A stretch of DNA of 64,000 nucleotides, taken from Coleofasciculaceae cyanobacterium (lineage in GTDB: Bacteria; Cyanobacteriota; Cyanobacteriia; Cyanobacteriales; Xenococcaceae). The stretch is from NCBI GenBank assembly GCA_036703275.1, contig DATNPK010000096.1, positions 186,001 through 250,000 of the forward strand, in the 5' to 3' direction. Positions 19,613 to 29,334 of the stretch are shown here, in pieces; position 1 is the stretch's first letter, and the number at the start of each line of letters is the position of its first letter. The translations under genes and the position numbers were made by a program. Under the pieces are notes generated by a model that saw only the letters and a program-made list of their open reading frames with translations, was not told where the DNA came from and searched no databases.

Positions 19613-21331
19613 ATGATCGATTTTCGTAATGTAAATACGCTGTGGGCATCGATATTAACCGAGACGTTGTATCGTTGTGGCATTACCACTGCTGTAGTTT
19701 GTCCAGGCTCACGTTCAACTCCTTTAGCAATTGCCTTTGCCAGTCATCAAGGAATTATCGCTATTCCAATTTTAGATGAGCGTTCGGCAGCCTTTTTTGC
19801 CCTTGGTAGAGCTAAAAAAACTGGTTTACCTACAGCGTTAGTTTGTACCTCTGGAACAGCTGGAGCCAATTTTTATCCCGCGGTAATCGAAGCCAAAGAA
19901 AGCGGTGTTCCTTTAATTATTTTGACGGCAGATCGCCCTCCAGAACTACGTAACTGTCATGCAGGACAAGCGATCGATCAGGTAAAGCTATACGGTAATC
20001 TTCCTAACTGGCAGTGTGAACTAGCATTGCCTGAAGCGACTAGCACCATGCTGCGCTATCTGCGACAAACCATGATTCAAGCATGGCAACAGTCTTTATT
20101 TCCCACTCCTGGAGTCGTACATCTTAATATTCCTTTACGCGAACCATTAATACCTATTGAACAATCATTAGCAATCAAAAATCAATTTTCAATTGAGGAT
20201 TTCTTTTCGGCGGTTGCTAGTATACCAGTAAAGTATCCGAACGCTTCTTGTTCTTTACCCTGGAATAGTTGGCAAGGTAAGTCAGGCATTATTATTGCTG
20301 GTTTAGCCCAACCTCAAGATCCCCAAGCTTATTGTCAGGCGATCGCGCTTTTAGCTCAACACCTCTCTTTTCCTGTCTTAGCCGAAGCCTTATCTCCTCT
20401 GAGAAATTACGCACGACTTAATCCTTATTTGATTTCAACTTATGATTCAATTTTGCGTCAGTCACAAGCACACAAACTAATTCCCGAAGTGGTGATTCAA
20501 ATTGGCGAACTACCCACCAGCAAGCAGCTAAGAACTTGGTTAGATAAACTGGGGATCGAGCGTTGGGTTATCGAGCAAAAAGTTGAGAACTTCGATCCGC
20601 TGCATGGCAAAACGATTCAGATTCATAGCTCAATTGAACAGGTTGCTCAAAATATAGCAATAGATGATCAAAATGGTTTAACATCAAGCTATTGTAAGCA
20701 GTGGTGCGAATTAGAAGCCATAACTAGAACTGGCTTAGATAGTACTCTCGAATCCCTCAGCGATCTACATGAAGCAAAGGCTGCATGGCTTGTTTCTCAC
20801 AGTCTGCCATCAGGTACGCCAATTTTCATCGCCAACAGTATGTCGGTGCGTAATGCTGAATATTTTTGGCAACCTAACAACAATCAAATAGTTCCCTACT
20901 TTAACCGTGGAGCAAATGGGATTGATGGTACGCTTTCTACCGCTTTGGGTATTGCCTATCAAGATGCGGGGGTATTATTGACAGGAGACTTGACTTTACT
21001 ACACGATACTAATGGCTTTTTGCTCCGTCAGAAATTTCAAGGGCATTTAACTATTATTGTAATTAATAATAACGGTGGGGGTATCTTCGAGATGTTGCCG
21101 ATCGCCGACTTCCCCTCATTTGAAGAGTATTTTGCTACACCGCAATCAGTTGATTTGACTCAACTTTGTGCTGCCTATGATGTGGAACATCAAACAATAA
21201 AAAATTGGCAACAGTTAGGAAGCTTAATCAAAAACTTACCTAAGTCGGGCATCAGAGTTTTAGAACTTACTTGCGATCGCCATGCAGATGCTATTTGGTT
21301 AAAAAACAATCTGGGTAAATTTGGTAAATAA
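19613..21331 (+). CDS. menD: SEPHCHC synthase MenD
   Basis: Thiamine diphosphate enzyme joining isochorismate and 2-oxoglutarate in phylloquinone synthesis. The N-terminal Pyr domain begins NTLWASILTETLYRCGITTA with VCPGSRSTPLA and the catalytic glutamate in LDERSAAFFALG. The C-terminal PP domain has GDLTLLHDTNGFL and NNNGGGIFEMLP for ThDP/magnesium binding. Length (572) is standard. Co-directional with menF. Confidence 0.95.
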   Translation: MIDFRNVNTLWASILTETLYRCGITTAVVCPGSRSTPLAIAFASHQGIIAIPILDERSAAFFALGRAKKTGLPTALVCTSGTAGANFYPAVIEAKESGVPLIILTADRPPELRNCHAGQAIDQVKLYGNLPNWQCELALPEATSTMLRYLRQTMIQAWQQSLFPTPGVVHLNIPLREPLIPIEQSLAIKNQFSIEDFFSAVASIPVKYPNASCSLPWNSWQGKSGIIIAGLAQPQDPQAYCQAIALLAQHLSFPVLAEALSPLRNYARLNPYLISTYDSILRQSQAHKLIPEVVIQIGELPTSKQLRTWLDKLGIERWVIEQKVENFDPLHGKTIQIHSSIEQVAQNIAIDDQNGLTSSYCKQWCELEAITRTGLDSTLESLSDLHEAKAAWLVSHSLPSGTPIFIANSMSVRNAEYFWQPNNNQIVPYFNRGANGIDGTLSTALGIAYQDAGVLLTGDLTLLHDTNGFLLRQKFQGHLTIIVINNNGGGIFEMLPIADFPSFEEYFATPQSVDLTQLCAAYDVEHQTIKNWQQLGSLIKNLPKSGIRVLELTCDRHADAIWLKNNLGKFGK

Positions 21332-21800
21332 CTATATATGAGCTACAAAAGTTAAGAAAATGGTTGAGTAAGCCAGTAGGCAAAGGTAATAAAACCAATG
21401 CTGGTGCTACACATTAGAACGTATAGAATACAGTACGGTTTTTTGTTTTTCACCTTTATAGGTAGATAGGTAGATAGGTAGATAGGTAGATTGGTAGATT
21501 GGTATTTTAAAAAGATTTTAAATATGCACCCAGTTTGATCCAGGTTGAGGGTGCGGTATTTATCTGTCAACACTTTTATAAGTTGGTGGTTGACTGTATT
21601 TATATATCTATATTAACCAATTTTAAGTTTTTAAACAATATTTTGGTAATTTTAATATTTAGCCAGATTTATCACTTATTTTCTTATTTAACCTTCGCTT
21701 ACCTGCTACGATAAATCAAAACAAATTGAGTATCGAAAAGCAATACAGCATAACTTCACAAAATGTAATATAAAGCCAATTAACTGACCTTATTCATAAA
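21332..21800. other. gap after menD with an 8-bp tandem repeat
   Basis: Contains six near-identical 8-bp units (ATAGGTAG, then ATTGGTAG) at 21458-21504. The rest is AT-rich. A minus-strand frame at 21352-21573 runs through the repeat; its distal part encodes a hydrophobic stretch (ILYVLMCSTSIGFITFAYWL), but I do not accept it as a gene. Confidence 0.6.
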
Positions 21801-22250
21801 TTAACTATCTGTAAAGGGTAAACTCTGACGTGCTTGCTCTAGATATGCACACCATTTTGCGGCCAAAGAAATGTCAGTGAAGGGAATTTGTATAGATTCT
21901 CGGTCATTCAAGCTAAATTTCAGGGCGGTTTTTCCTTTGTTTGGCAGATTATCTAATTCTACAGTGCCTGGCGCAGCCATTTTGACAGGTCGATCTTTCA
22001 CCATTAAATTGATTTCTACTACATCGTCCAAAGAAAAACTTTGTAAATCAATCATTCCTTTACGAGTAGGTTTACCCCAAGTGACTCGATCTTTTTTAAT
22101 ACCCAACACGGCATAAATATCAAACTTAGCGTTATCAAAATCCTCTGCCCAAACTTTATAAGCTTCTAGTTTTTGATATTCGTTCCAACCACTCCAGGCT
22201 AGCCAGATAAACGCTGCCAACAGCGGTAGCCACAAAAGTCCTCTTTCCAT
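21801..22250 (-). CDS. conserved membrane-anchored protein, unknown function
   Basis: 149 residues with one N-terminal membrane span (GLLWLPLLAAFIWLAWSGW) and a soluble, probably beta-rich remainder with Trp and Asp positions typical of a small PH-like fold (FDIYAVLGIKKDRVTWGKP, VELDNLPNKGK). It resembles uncharacterised proteins seen in cyanobacteria, but I cannot name a family. Codon use and HIP1 context match the neighbours, so it is a genuine gene. Confidence 0.7.
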   Translation of the reverse strand: MERGLLWLPLLAAFIWLAWSGWNEYQKLEAYKVWAEDFDNAKFDIYAVLGIKKDRVTWGKPTRKGMIDLQSFSLDDVVEINLMVKDRPVKMAAPGTVELDNLPNKGKTALKFSLNDRESIQIPFTDISLAAKWCAYLEQARQSLPFTDS

Positions 22251-22461
22251 ATTTATAATTAACTCTTGCTTAGTTCAGATTAATTTTATCTTGTCAGCTA
22301 ATAGCTATTAGCCATCAGTAACAAGTTAAGACAAAATTCTATTTGTCAACCAATACTTGACAAATATTTATAAGATTATCAATCGCTTCCTATTATCGGT
22401 ATTTAGAACTTTAACTTTCTTTTTCGTCTTAAATAGTCTAAGGTTGCGAATCGCCTTTCAT

Positions 22462-22671
22462 CAATTTGCTGCTGCCTCTTTGACTATTCCCTGAGATATT
22501 GAACTCGGACAGGCATCTTGGCTAGACAGTCCCCACCGATAGTCTCAAGGGTACAACGACCAAGATGAGCGGCAGCAAGTAACCGTTGCATCCTCACCAA
22601 GATCTTTCAACTGTCCGCTTCATCGACTTGTTGGGCTGCGCTTCAACTTGTCGATAGTCCTCTACCCTCAT
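22462..22671 (-). ncRNA. structured RNA candidate, possibly HEARO/omega-RNA-like
   Basis: This gene-free GC-balanced stretch follows the HxlR stop codon and folds well on the minus strand. Stems: GACTAT/ATAGTC closing helix (22482-22487 with 22654-22659); CGGACAG/CTGTCCG (22506-22512 with 22611-22617); CATCTTGG/CCAAGATG (22514-22521 with 22560-22567); and a hairpin 22624-22653 with CGAC and GTTG arms around a symmetric internal loop. Minus-strand ATGA occurs just outside both ends (22668-22671 and 22458-22461), as described for HEARO RNAs, the guide RNAs of IscB nucleases. No IscB gene is present. The structure is well supported; the family is inference. Confidence 0.42.
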
Positions 22672-22674
22672 ACT

Positions 22675-22956
22675 TTAAGGGCAGCTTTGCCGATATTCTT
22701 CTAAATCGCCAATAATGTCTAGAATTTCAACGAACCGAGAGCCAAAGTCGGCCAACTTATATTCGACACGAGGCGGAATCTCAGGATAAGCAACTTTTTC
22801 GATAATACCAAAATTGACGAGATCCGTTAACCGCTCATTTAAAACTTTAGTTGTCAATCCCTCAGTTGCGCGAGTCATTGCTCCTGGACGGTTAGTTCCG
22901 TAGCCAATTAAGCGTAAAACTTCCAACATCGATTTACAACCCAGCGTATGCTCCAC
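22675..22956 (-). CDS. HxlR-family transcriptional regulator
   Basis: Winged-helix regulator of the HxlR/MarR-like type. The recognition region TRATEGLTTKVLNERLTDL and the wing (EKVAYPEIPPRVEYKLADFG) match the family, which often responds to redox or electrophile stress. Cys6 lies in the usual N-terminal position (MEHTLGCKS). At 93 residues it is slightly short; the C-terminus (EEYRQSCP) ends exactly where the structured RNA candidate begins, so a few native residues may have been replaced. The ligand is unknown. Confidence 0.82.
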   Translation of the reverse strand: MEHTLGCKSMLEVLRLIGYGTNRPGAMTRATEGLTTKVLNERLTDLVNFGIIEKVAYPEIPPRVEYKLADFGSRFVEILDIIGDLEEYRQSCP

Positions 22957-23203
22957 GATATAACTACCTTATCAAGGTTATTAACCAGAAGATTTTTGTG
23001 TAAGTGCCAGGGGTATTTTATAACTAATTCTAGTTCTAAGTTTTTTTGCAGCATCGTATTTCGCGATTACGCTGGGTGACTGCACCCGAATGGGTACCCT
23101 AATCGATCGCCTGTTACTCGAAACTACATCAAAATTTTTTCTATTTCCTTGACAAGCTGTTAGCTATTAGTTGTTTGTCGAAAAAAGTAAAGATGATAAT
23201 TAC

Positions 23204-24262
23204 CTAATCTCCAGTCATCTCAATAATTCCGCCACCCAAAACCATTTCTCCCTTATACAAAACCGCTGCTTGTCCTGGAGTTACGCCAAACTGATGTTCC
23301 TCAAACATAATTTTGATGCGGGAGTTTTCAAGAGGAATTATTTGTGCAGGTACAGATTGAGAACGATAGCGAATTTTAACTTCGGCGCTGATCGGTGTAG
23401 TTGGTTTAGCAATAGAAATCCAGTTCATTCTAGATGCTGTACATTCTAATCGTCCCCCAGCGTAGCGATCGCCTACTACTACTCGATTCATTATCGCATC
23501 TAACTTAACTACGTACAAAGGTTCTGGTGCAGCAATACCCAAACCTCTTCTTTGTCCAATAGTGTAATGATGGATTCCTCTGTGTTTTCCTAAGACGTTT
23601 CCCGCCATGTCTACTATATCTCCTTCGTTTTGCTTGATATAGCGATCTAAGAAAGTCTGCATCGAGCCATGGGCTTCTACTAAACACAAATCTTGGCTTT
23701 CAGGTTTTTCTGCCGTAGCTAAACCAAATTCTCCTGCGATGCGACGAGTTTGTTCTTTGGTTTGATTACCTAAAGGAAAAACCGATCCTGCTAATAATTC
23801 TTGAGTCAGATCGTACAAAAAATAAGACTGATCTTTATTCCGATCTACCGCTTTCCAAAGTTGATAGCGATCGCTCTGCTCATCGTAATTGATTCTGGCG
23901 TAATGACCAGTAGCAATTTTATCTGTAGCTAATTCTTTTTTGGCATAGTCCAACATGGGCGAAAATTTCACCGCCCGGTTGCACTGAGAACAGGGAAGAG
24001 GAGTAACTCCAGCTTCATAACCATCGACTAAATAATCAATGATATTTGCTTGAAAGACCTCTCTACTATCCACAATATGATGGGGAATGCCTAATTCTTC
24101 GCAAAGTCGAGCAGCATCCACCATTCCCTCGGAACAACATTGGCCTTTACCCTTCATTAACCAAAGGGTAAGACCAATTACTTCGTAACCTTGATGATGT
24201 AAGGTAGCAGCAGCAACTGAACTGTCTACGCCACCAGATAAGCCGACAACGACCTTATTCAT
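23204..24262 (-). CDS. mnmA: tRNA-specific 2-thiouridylase MnmA
   Basis: ATP-dependent enzyme that thiolates U34 of Glu, Gln and Lys tRNAs, fed by a desulfurase relay. PP-loop [12 protein letters not shown] at residues 7-18; catalytic cysteines in [12 protein letters not shown] (about 91-94) and in SQDLCLVE; the segment [13 protein letters not shown] is characteristic. The C-terminal RNA-binding domain ends at [10 protein letters not shown]. Length (352) is standard. Confidence 0.96.
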   Translation of the reverse strand: MNKVVVGLSGGVDSSVAAATLHHQGYEVIGLTLWLMKGKGQCCSEGMVDAARLCEELGIPHHIVDSREVFQANIIDYLVDGYEAGVTPLPCSQCNRAVKFSPMLDYAKKELATDKIATGHYARINYDEQSDRYQLWKAVDRNKDQSYFLYDLTQELLAGSVFPLGNQTKEQTRRIAGEFGLATAEKPESQDLCLVEAHGSMQTFLDRYIKQNEGDIVDMAGNVLGKHRGIHHYTIGQRRGLGIAAPEPLYVVKLDAIMNRVVVGDRYAGGRLECTASRMNWISIAKPTTPISAEVKIRYRSQSVPAQIIPLENSRIKIMFEEHQFGVTPGQAAVLYKGEMVLGGGIIEMTGD

Positions 24263-24591
24263 GAAACTTATTCGAGAATGTTAACTTCTATTCAAATTGA
24301 GGGTACTTTAAAACTACCTGTTTCGTTTGCTCGACGATAGTAACTATCTATGTTAACGAAAATATTGAGACTGTATTTATATACATTATCTCATTTTATG
24401 ACCTGCTGTGCGACCTGGGACGTGTCTTCGACTTCACAGTTTCGGCGTTATTCTAAGTCTAAAATATCTATACTTGATCTAGCCCGAACAAGCATAGATA
24501 TAGAATTATTAATGAAAATGGTTAAATTAAACCATTATTTTAAATAGATATTGGCAAATTACTTTTCATACGGCAATTTTTTATTTGAAAC
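24263..24591. other. gap between mnmA and the SPOR-like gene
   Basis: AT-rich, divergent promoters expected. A 65-codon frame at 24350-24547 has no recognisable features and is not accepted. No repeat or RNA motif seen. Confidence 0.5.
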
Positions 24592-25032
24592 ATGAATACT
24601 AACTATAAATATTGTTTGCTATCTTTAAGCAGCTTGTCGATCGCTTTTAATTCGGTGATCGCTGTCAATGCTGCCGATGTTAAAACTCAAAAGCAATTAT
24701 TTTTTCCTCTAAATATTTCTGAAAGTAGCACTGTTTATTTAAGTAAAAGTAATCATAATTCCAGTAATAATGGCTCGCGGGAATACACTTTTAAAGCACC
24801 AGATAGTAAAACTTTGACCAATAATAAACAACTAACAGCAGCACAGGGCTATAGGGTAGAGGTTTATGGTAGTGCCGACGAACTATTGCTTCAAGTAAAA
24901 GATATTGAACCAGGCGCTTTTATCAAAGGCAATATTATTCAGGTGGGAATATTTAGTCAACAAGACAACGCGGAAGATTTGGTACGTAAGCTGGCTGTTG
25001 CAGGTTTATGGGCAAGAATTGTGGCTCAGTAG
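24592..25032 (+). CDS. secreted SPOR-like domain protein
   Basis: 146 residues with an N-terminal signal peptide (CLLSLSSLSIAFNSVIAVNA, cleavage near residue 29) and a C-terminal SPOR-like fold: YRVEVYGSADELLLQVKDIE, then IQVGIFSQQDNAEDLVRKL and LWARIV, the usual beta-alpha-beta repeat. SPOR domains bind denuded peptidoglycan. The middle is Ser/Asn-rich and probably disordered. The function is inferred only from the domain; no division gene is next to it. Confidence 0.7.
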   Translation: MNTNYKYCLLSLSSLSIAFNSVIAVNAADVKTQKQLFFPLNISESSTVYLSKSNHNSSNNGSREYTFKAPDSKTLTNNKQLTAAQGYRVEVYGSADELLLQVKDIEPGAFIKGNIIQVGIFSQQDNAEDLVRKLAVAGLWARIVAQ

Positions 25033-25109
25033 ATTAAAACAATTCAGGGTTTTTGGTGAATGGTTGCTTTTTTCAACTTTTTAGAGAGTTATAACAGATT
25101 TAATGCTGA

Positions 25110-26285
25110 TTATTTGTCTCCATAACTCCTCCCCCGCCATTTAGTCGGTTTTGTTAATGAGGATAGGAAAATTCGCAACACCGCCAGCTGATCGGCAAGA
25201 GGTGATAACCAGAAGAAGAAAGAAGAGCCAGAATAGGAAGAGGCGATCGCCATTAACATTCCATAACGCAATAAAAACAGAAAAGCGTTTAAACTAAATA
25301 ATGTAATTATGTTGGGGGAATTATTGCCTAAATAAAGCAGGTAACTAGTTAATAGCAGCAACGGTAACGGTAAAGCCTGGACACACAAGAGGAATAAAAT
25401 GTCTCCCCAAACTTGGGAGTTAGAAGCAGCATCTTTAAGATCGAGCGATCGCCCCCATTCATTCCAGGTTTCTTTTGCCCCCTCATACATTCTGACCTTA
25501 ATCACTTTAGAACCATCAAAGAAGCCCACTTTGTAATCCGCAGCAGCAATATTTCTGGCTAAAGTGACATCATCACAAAACGAACCCGCAGCAGAAGTGT
25601 AACCATCAAGTTTTGACAATACTGAGCGACGACACAGAAAACACTGTCCATTTGCCATCACTCTACTTGAATTTACTGCATCCACTCCCGCCGAATCAAA
25701 GCGGTATAGTAGCGTCATTAATAAAGCAGGCTGCAAGCACCATTCCCCTGGGTATTTCAGCATAAACTGCGGTGCTAGAGACACCATGTCATAGCCTTCG
25801 GCTTCGGCAATACCAACTAAACTAGCAATTAAACCACGTTGGGGTTCAGTGTCTGCATCTATGCCCAAAAACCACTCACTATGATTAGAAGTGTGTAAAT
25901 AACCTGTGTGCAAAGCCCAAGGACGACCAACCCAGCCAGGCGGCAAAGGATCGTCAGTAATCAGACGTAACCGAGGATCGCTTTGACCCGCGGCTTTTAC
26001 TAGATCCTGTGTGCCGTCTTGAGAATTACTATCTACAATAATTGCTTCGCGCAGTTCATAGCTTTGATGACTTAAACCAGTTAAACAGGGAGTGATTCTT
26101 GTAGCTTCATTTAGTGTAGGTACAACAACACTTACTTTACCAATAAGATCGGGATTAGCTGCCTGGGGTTGTAAAGGCGATCGCCTGCTTGCTCCTTTAA
26201 GTAAACGAGATAATAAAATTGCGGTGCTTACTAGCTGGGAGATTAGAACCCCAAAAGCAAATGCGTAGAAAAGCTCAGAATTCAC
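25110..26285 (-). CDS. cruG: carotenoid 2'-O-glycosyltransferase CruG-like
   Basis: Family 2 glycosyltransferase that adds a sugar to the 2'-hydroxyl of myxol-type carotenoids. The GT-A fold is clear: VVVPTLNEATRI at the N-terminus, the DxD-type motif GIDADTEPQRG, and a later EWGRSLDLKD helix. Several hydrophobic spans near residues 5-25 and 300-370 place it at the membrane. It lies 24 bases downstream of cruF on the same strand, the gene order known for myxol glycoside synthesis in cyanobacteria, and this supports the assignment strongly. Confidence 0.88.
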   Translation of the reverse strand: MNSELFYAFAFGVLISQLVSTAILLSRLLKGASRRSPLQPQAANPDLIGKVSVVVPTLNEATRITPCLTGLSHQSYELREAIIVDSNSQDGTQDLVKAAGQSDPRLRLITDDPLPPGWVGRPWALHTGYLHTSNHSEWFLGIDADTEPQRGLIASLVGIAEAEGYDMVSLAPQFMLKYPGEWCLQPALLMTLLYRFDSAGVDAVNSSRVMANGQCFLCRRSVLSKLDGYTSAAGSFCDDVTLARNIAAADYKVGFFDGSKVIKVRMYEGAKETWNEWGRSLDLKDAASNSQVWGDILFLLCVQALPLPLLLLTSYLLYLGNNSPNIITLFSLNAFLFLLRYGMLMAIASSYSGSSFFFWLSPLADQLAVLRIFLSSLTKPTKWRGRSYGDK

Positions 26286-26309
26286 TAATTATTCCTGGAG
26301 ATGTGATGA

Positions 26310-27218
26310 TCAATTGTTGATTGTTGCTGGTTGCTTAGCCGTTACCAAAGCATCATTTTGACTGGAGGAAACAGGTTGTTTAGTTGCCATCCAATAAAGA
26401 ACGACCAGAGGAAGAATACCAAGAACAACTCCTAATAATACAGGAATATAGAATCCTGCTGCTAAACTCAAAATTGCAGCGAAGGCGAAATTAGCTAGGT
26501 AGATAGCTAGAGGAAGTTTGAGATCGTTATTGGGTAGCGTGAATGGCTTGATCTTCCACAGCAAAGTAGCCACCGTCATAAACACAATTCCTGTACCCAT
26601 CCAACCGGCAAAGTTTTGATAGGGCATACCAAAAAATGCTCCTGGCTGATCCCATACCCAAAAAGGAATTGGTGCTTGACTCATGGCAGGATCTAGCACA
26701 AAGTCCCATGAAGTGAGACACAGTGAACCAAATACAATTGCACCAAGTTGACATAACCAATTGCTTATTGCCCATCTTTTTAATCCTGCCAAAGCGATTA
26801 CATAAGCACTAAAGCCTAAATAAAACCAAGACAAGGGAATCGTAAACGGTACTAATCCCGCGATTTTATAACCTAATCCACTAAGGTAACGATATTGACC
26901 GAAGGGAAATCCTGTACTAGTACCTAACAATTCGCTACCTAAAGATAGGGCGATCGCTGGAATCATAAAGCTCAACCAATGCCACACGCCTAATGTACGA
27001 TAGGCATAAAGAGCAACCGCAGCCGTAGCTAGCAGCATATAAACTACCCCCCCGCCTGCCATTGACCAACCAAAAATCGTCGAACCCCATTCAAACTGGG
27101 CTAACTTTGCCTGAAAATCAACATTAGGCAACACGAGAATAATTCCTGCCAAGCCAAACGCCATCGCTAAGACATGACCTGTTAATAAATAATTTTCGGT
27201 ACTGAATGTTCGCTTCAT
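26310..27218 (-). CDS. cruF: carotenoid 1',2'-hydratase CruF
   Basis: Integral membrane enzyme that hydrates the psi-end of gamma-carotene-type carotenoids (DUF422 family), before glycosylation by CruG. It has about eight hydrophobic spans and the family segments GSELLGTSTGFPFGQYRY and SWDFVLDPAMSQ, with conserved Glu and Asp residues between helices. Length (302) fits. First gene of a cruF-cruG operon. Confidence 0.9.
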   Translation of the reverse strand: MKRTFSTENYLLTGHVLAMAFGLAGIILVLPNVDFQAKLAQFEWGSTIFGWSMAGGGVVYMLLATAAVALYAYRTLGVWHWLSFMIPAIALSLGSELLGTSTGFPFGQYRYLSGLGYKIAGLVPFTIPLSWFYLGFSAYVIALAGLKRWAISNWLCQLGAIVFGSLCLTSWDFVLDPAMSQAPIPFWVWDQPGAFFGMPYQNFAGWMGTGIVFMTVATLLWKIKPFTLPNNDLKLPLAIYLANFAFAAILSLAAGFYIPVLLGVVLGILPLVVLYWMATKQPVSSSQNDALVTAKQPATINN

Positions 27219-27457
27219 AAGTTAAATACTTTTATTGTATAAAGATTAGCCTACTCAACTAGTTTACAAACATTGATTAAGTTATGTATAGCAAAAAGAG
27301 GAATTAATTCTCAATTGAGGCTGTATAGCCCCAGATTCACAGAAAATAGTAGAGTTAAGGTGTTGTGGTTTGCTCTAAATAATAAGTTGCCAAAAGCGAT
27401 CACAACAAGATCAAACAACTAAGTCTCAATAGGTATAAAACAAGGGTAATTTGATAG

Positions 27458-28912
27458 ATGTACCAAGGAAGTATAAAAGAGTTACATCAGCAGTTAATTA
27501 GTAAAGAACGTTCGGCAGTAGAAATTGCCCAAGCTACTTTAAAACACATTGAAACAGTAGAACCAAAAGTTAAAGCGTTTCTGGCTGTAACTGCCGACGA
27601 AGCGTTAGCCACGGCAAAAGCAGTGGATAACAAAATTGCAGCAGGGGAATCTATTGGAATAATTGAGGGTATTCCCATAGGAATTAAAGACAATATGTGT
27701 ACCAAGGGGATCAAAACCACCTGCGCTTCTCAGATTTTAGCTAATTTTGTGCCTCCTTATGAATCTACCGTTACTCAAAAATTAAAAGATGCGGGAATGG
27801 TTTTCGTCGGCAAAACTAACCTAGATGAGTTTGCTATGGGAGGCTCGACGGAAAACTCTAGTTTTCAAACTACAGCTAATCCTTGGGACTTAGAAAGAGT
27901 TCCAGGAGGTTCTTCTGGTGGTTCAGCAGCAGCAGTAGCAGCAGGAGAATGTGTAGTTGCTCTAGGTTCAGATACAGGAGGCTCGATTCGCCAACCTGCT
28001 TCTCTTTGTGGCGTAGTAGGATTAAAACCCACTTATGGTTTAGTGTCGCGTTTTGGCTTGGTGGCTTTTGGCTCGTCTTTAGATCAAATTGGTCCTTTTT
28101 CCCGTAGCGTAGAAGATTCCGCGATTTTGCTCAATGCGATCGCTGGACACGATCCTCGTGATTCTACCAGTCTTAAAGTAGACATTCCCGACTATAGGCA
28201 ATATCTCCAGCCTGAACTCAAAAAAGGTTTAAAAATCGGCATCATCACCGAAACTTTTGGATCGGGATTAGATTCCGTGGTTGCGGAAACGGTAAAAACC
28301 GCGATCGCCAAATTAGAGGAACTTGGTGCAGAAGTAAAAGAAATTTCCTGTCCTCGTTTCCGCTATGGTATAGCAGCATATTACATTATTGCTCCTTCAG
28401 AAGCTTCTGCTAACTTAGCTCGTTATGATGCAGTTAAGTATGGGATCCGAAAAGAATCTGATAACCTGCTGGAAATGTATACTGGTACGCGTGCTGCTGG
28501 TTTTGGAGCAGAAGTAAAACGGCGGATTATGATTGGTACTTATGCACTTTCGTCAGGATATTACGATGCCTATTATCTCAAAGCGCAAAAAGTTCGTACT
28601 TTAATCAAACAAGATTTCGATCACGCATTTGAAGATGTAGATGTTTTAGTTGCGCCTACCGCGCCTACCACAGCATTTAAAGCAGGAGATAAAACTACAG
28701 ATCCTCTAAGTATGTACCTTTTAGATTTGATGACTATTCCCGTTAACTTAGCTGGTTTACCAGGAATGAGTATTCCCTGCGGTTTCGATCGTCAAGGTTT
28801 ACCGATTGGATTGCAGTTGATCGGTAATGTTTTACGAGAAGATGTACTGTTTCATACCGCCCATGCTTATGAACAGGCGACAGAATGGCATAAAAAACAC
28901 CCCGAAATCTAA
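27458..28912 (+). CDS. gatA: glutamyl-tRNA(Gln) amidotransferase subunit A
   Basis: Amidase subunit of GatCAB, which converts Glu-tRNA(Gln) to Gln-tRNA(Gln). The Ser-cis-Ser-Lys triad is visible: Lys in [11 protein letters not shown], the glycine/serine-rich [15 protein letters not shown], and [14 protein letters not shown]. Length (484) and the start [13 protein letters not shown] match the family. gatB and gatC are elsewhere, as is usual in cyanobacteria. A palindromic hairpin (28942-28961) follows the stop codon. Confidence 0.97.
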   Translation: MYQGSIKELHQQLISKERSAVEIAQATLKHIETVEPKVKAFLAVTADEALATAKAVDNKIAAGESIGIIEGIPIGIKDNMCTKGIKTTCASQILANFVPPYESTVTQKLKDAGMVFVGKTNLDEFAMGGSTENSSFQTTANPWDLERVPGGSSGGSAAAVAAGECVVALGSDTGGSIRQPASLCGVVGLKPTYGLVSRFGLVAFGSSLDQIGPFSRSVEDSAILLNAIAGHDPRDSTSLKVDIPDYRQYLQPELKKGLKIGIITETFGSGLDSVVAETVKTAIAKLEELGAEVKEISCPRFRYGIAAYYIIAPSEASANLARYDAVKYGIRKESDNLLEMYTGTRAAGFGAEVKRRIMIGTYALSSGYYDAYYLKAQKVRTLIKQDFDHAFEDVDVLVAPTAPTTAFKAGDKTTDPLSMYLLDLMTIPVNLAGLPGMSIPCGFDRQGLPIGLQLIGNVLREDVLFHTAHAYEQATEWHKKHPEI

Positions 28913-28941
28913 AAATATAGCGGGATGGCAGAATTTTTTAA

Positions 28942-28961
28942 GGGCGAATCTGAATTCGCCC
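28942..28961. terminator. hairpin after gatA, palindromic repeat type
   Basis: GGGCGAAT-CTGA-ATTCGCCC is a perfect 8-bp stem with a 4-base loop, preceded by TTTTTTAA. It lies between convergent gatA and the small Cys-rich gene and could terminate either. It resembles the hairpin at 19578-19596 in sequence and flanks, so it may be a dispersed repeat. Confidence 0.5.
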
Positions 28962-28980
28962 CTATCTATAACGATGTCAT

Positions 28981-29184
28981 CTAAATCTCGTCAGGAATTA
29001 TCCATTTTGGCGGTTCAGATATCTTCTTCATGCGGGCTATCTCCGCCATTTCCAGCATTTTATCTAGTGAAGTGTCTTCAATAAATTTAGCAGCTTCGTT
29101 TCGATATTCTTTATTCGGGCAGCGATCGCCTAAAACGCAGCCATTAGCGCAATCTACTGCGCAGTTTACTTGCTCTGGATTCAT
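28981..29184 (-). CDS. small conserved Cys-motif protein, unknown function
   Basis: 67 residues. The N-terminus has four cysteines in a compact pattern (NCAVDCANGCVLGDRC, spacing C-x3-C-x3-C-x5-C), suitable for a metal or Fe-S site, followed by a helical, acidic C-terminus ending PPKWIIPDEI. It looks like small conserved proteins found in cyanobacteria, but I do not know its function. It is not in an obvious operon. Confidence 0.62.
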   Translation of the reverse strand: MNPEQVNCAVDCANGCVLGDRCPNKEYRNEAAKFIEDTSLDKMLEMAEIARMKKISEPPKWIIPDEI

Positions 29185-29266
29185 ATTCTCAGCTTAAAAT
29201 TCGTCTTTAAGTATTTTAGTATTTTTAAATAATGGTGTAATAAGTTACCAAGCCCGAAGGGCTGAA

Positions 29267-29308
29267 GTAATGAGTAATGAGTAATGAGTAATGAGTAATG
29301 AGTAATAA
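29267..29308. repeat. heptanucleotide tandem repeat (GTAATGA)6
   Basis: Six consecutive 7-bp units, the last being GTAATAA, in the gap downstream of the HerA-like gene. A small hairpin AGCCC-GAA-GGGCT lies just before it (about 29251-29263). Short tandem heptamers of this type are common in cyanobacterial genomes. There are no spacers, so this is not CRISPR. Confidence 0.85.
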
Positions 29309-29334
29309 GGAAAAAAACTCGCTACTGGCTGTAA

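Noticed and set aside
21352-21573. Minus-strand frame after menD with a hydrophobic end
   Set aside because: Its start half is an 8-bp tandem repeat translated as PIYLSTYLPI-type sequence. The hydrophobic end alone is not enough, and no small photosystem subunit matches it.
24350-24547. Plus-strand frame of 65 codons upstream of the SPOR-like gene
   Set aside because: No ribosome site, no domain, AT-driven composition, and it occupies the divergent promoter region.
29267-29308. CRISPR-like array
   Set aside because: The seven-base units are contiguous with no spacers and no cas genes exist in the window.
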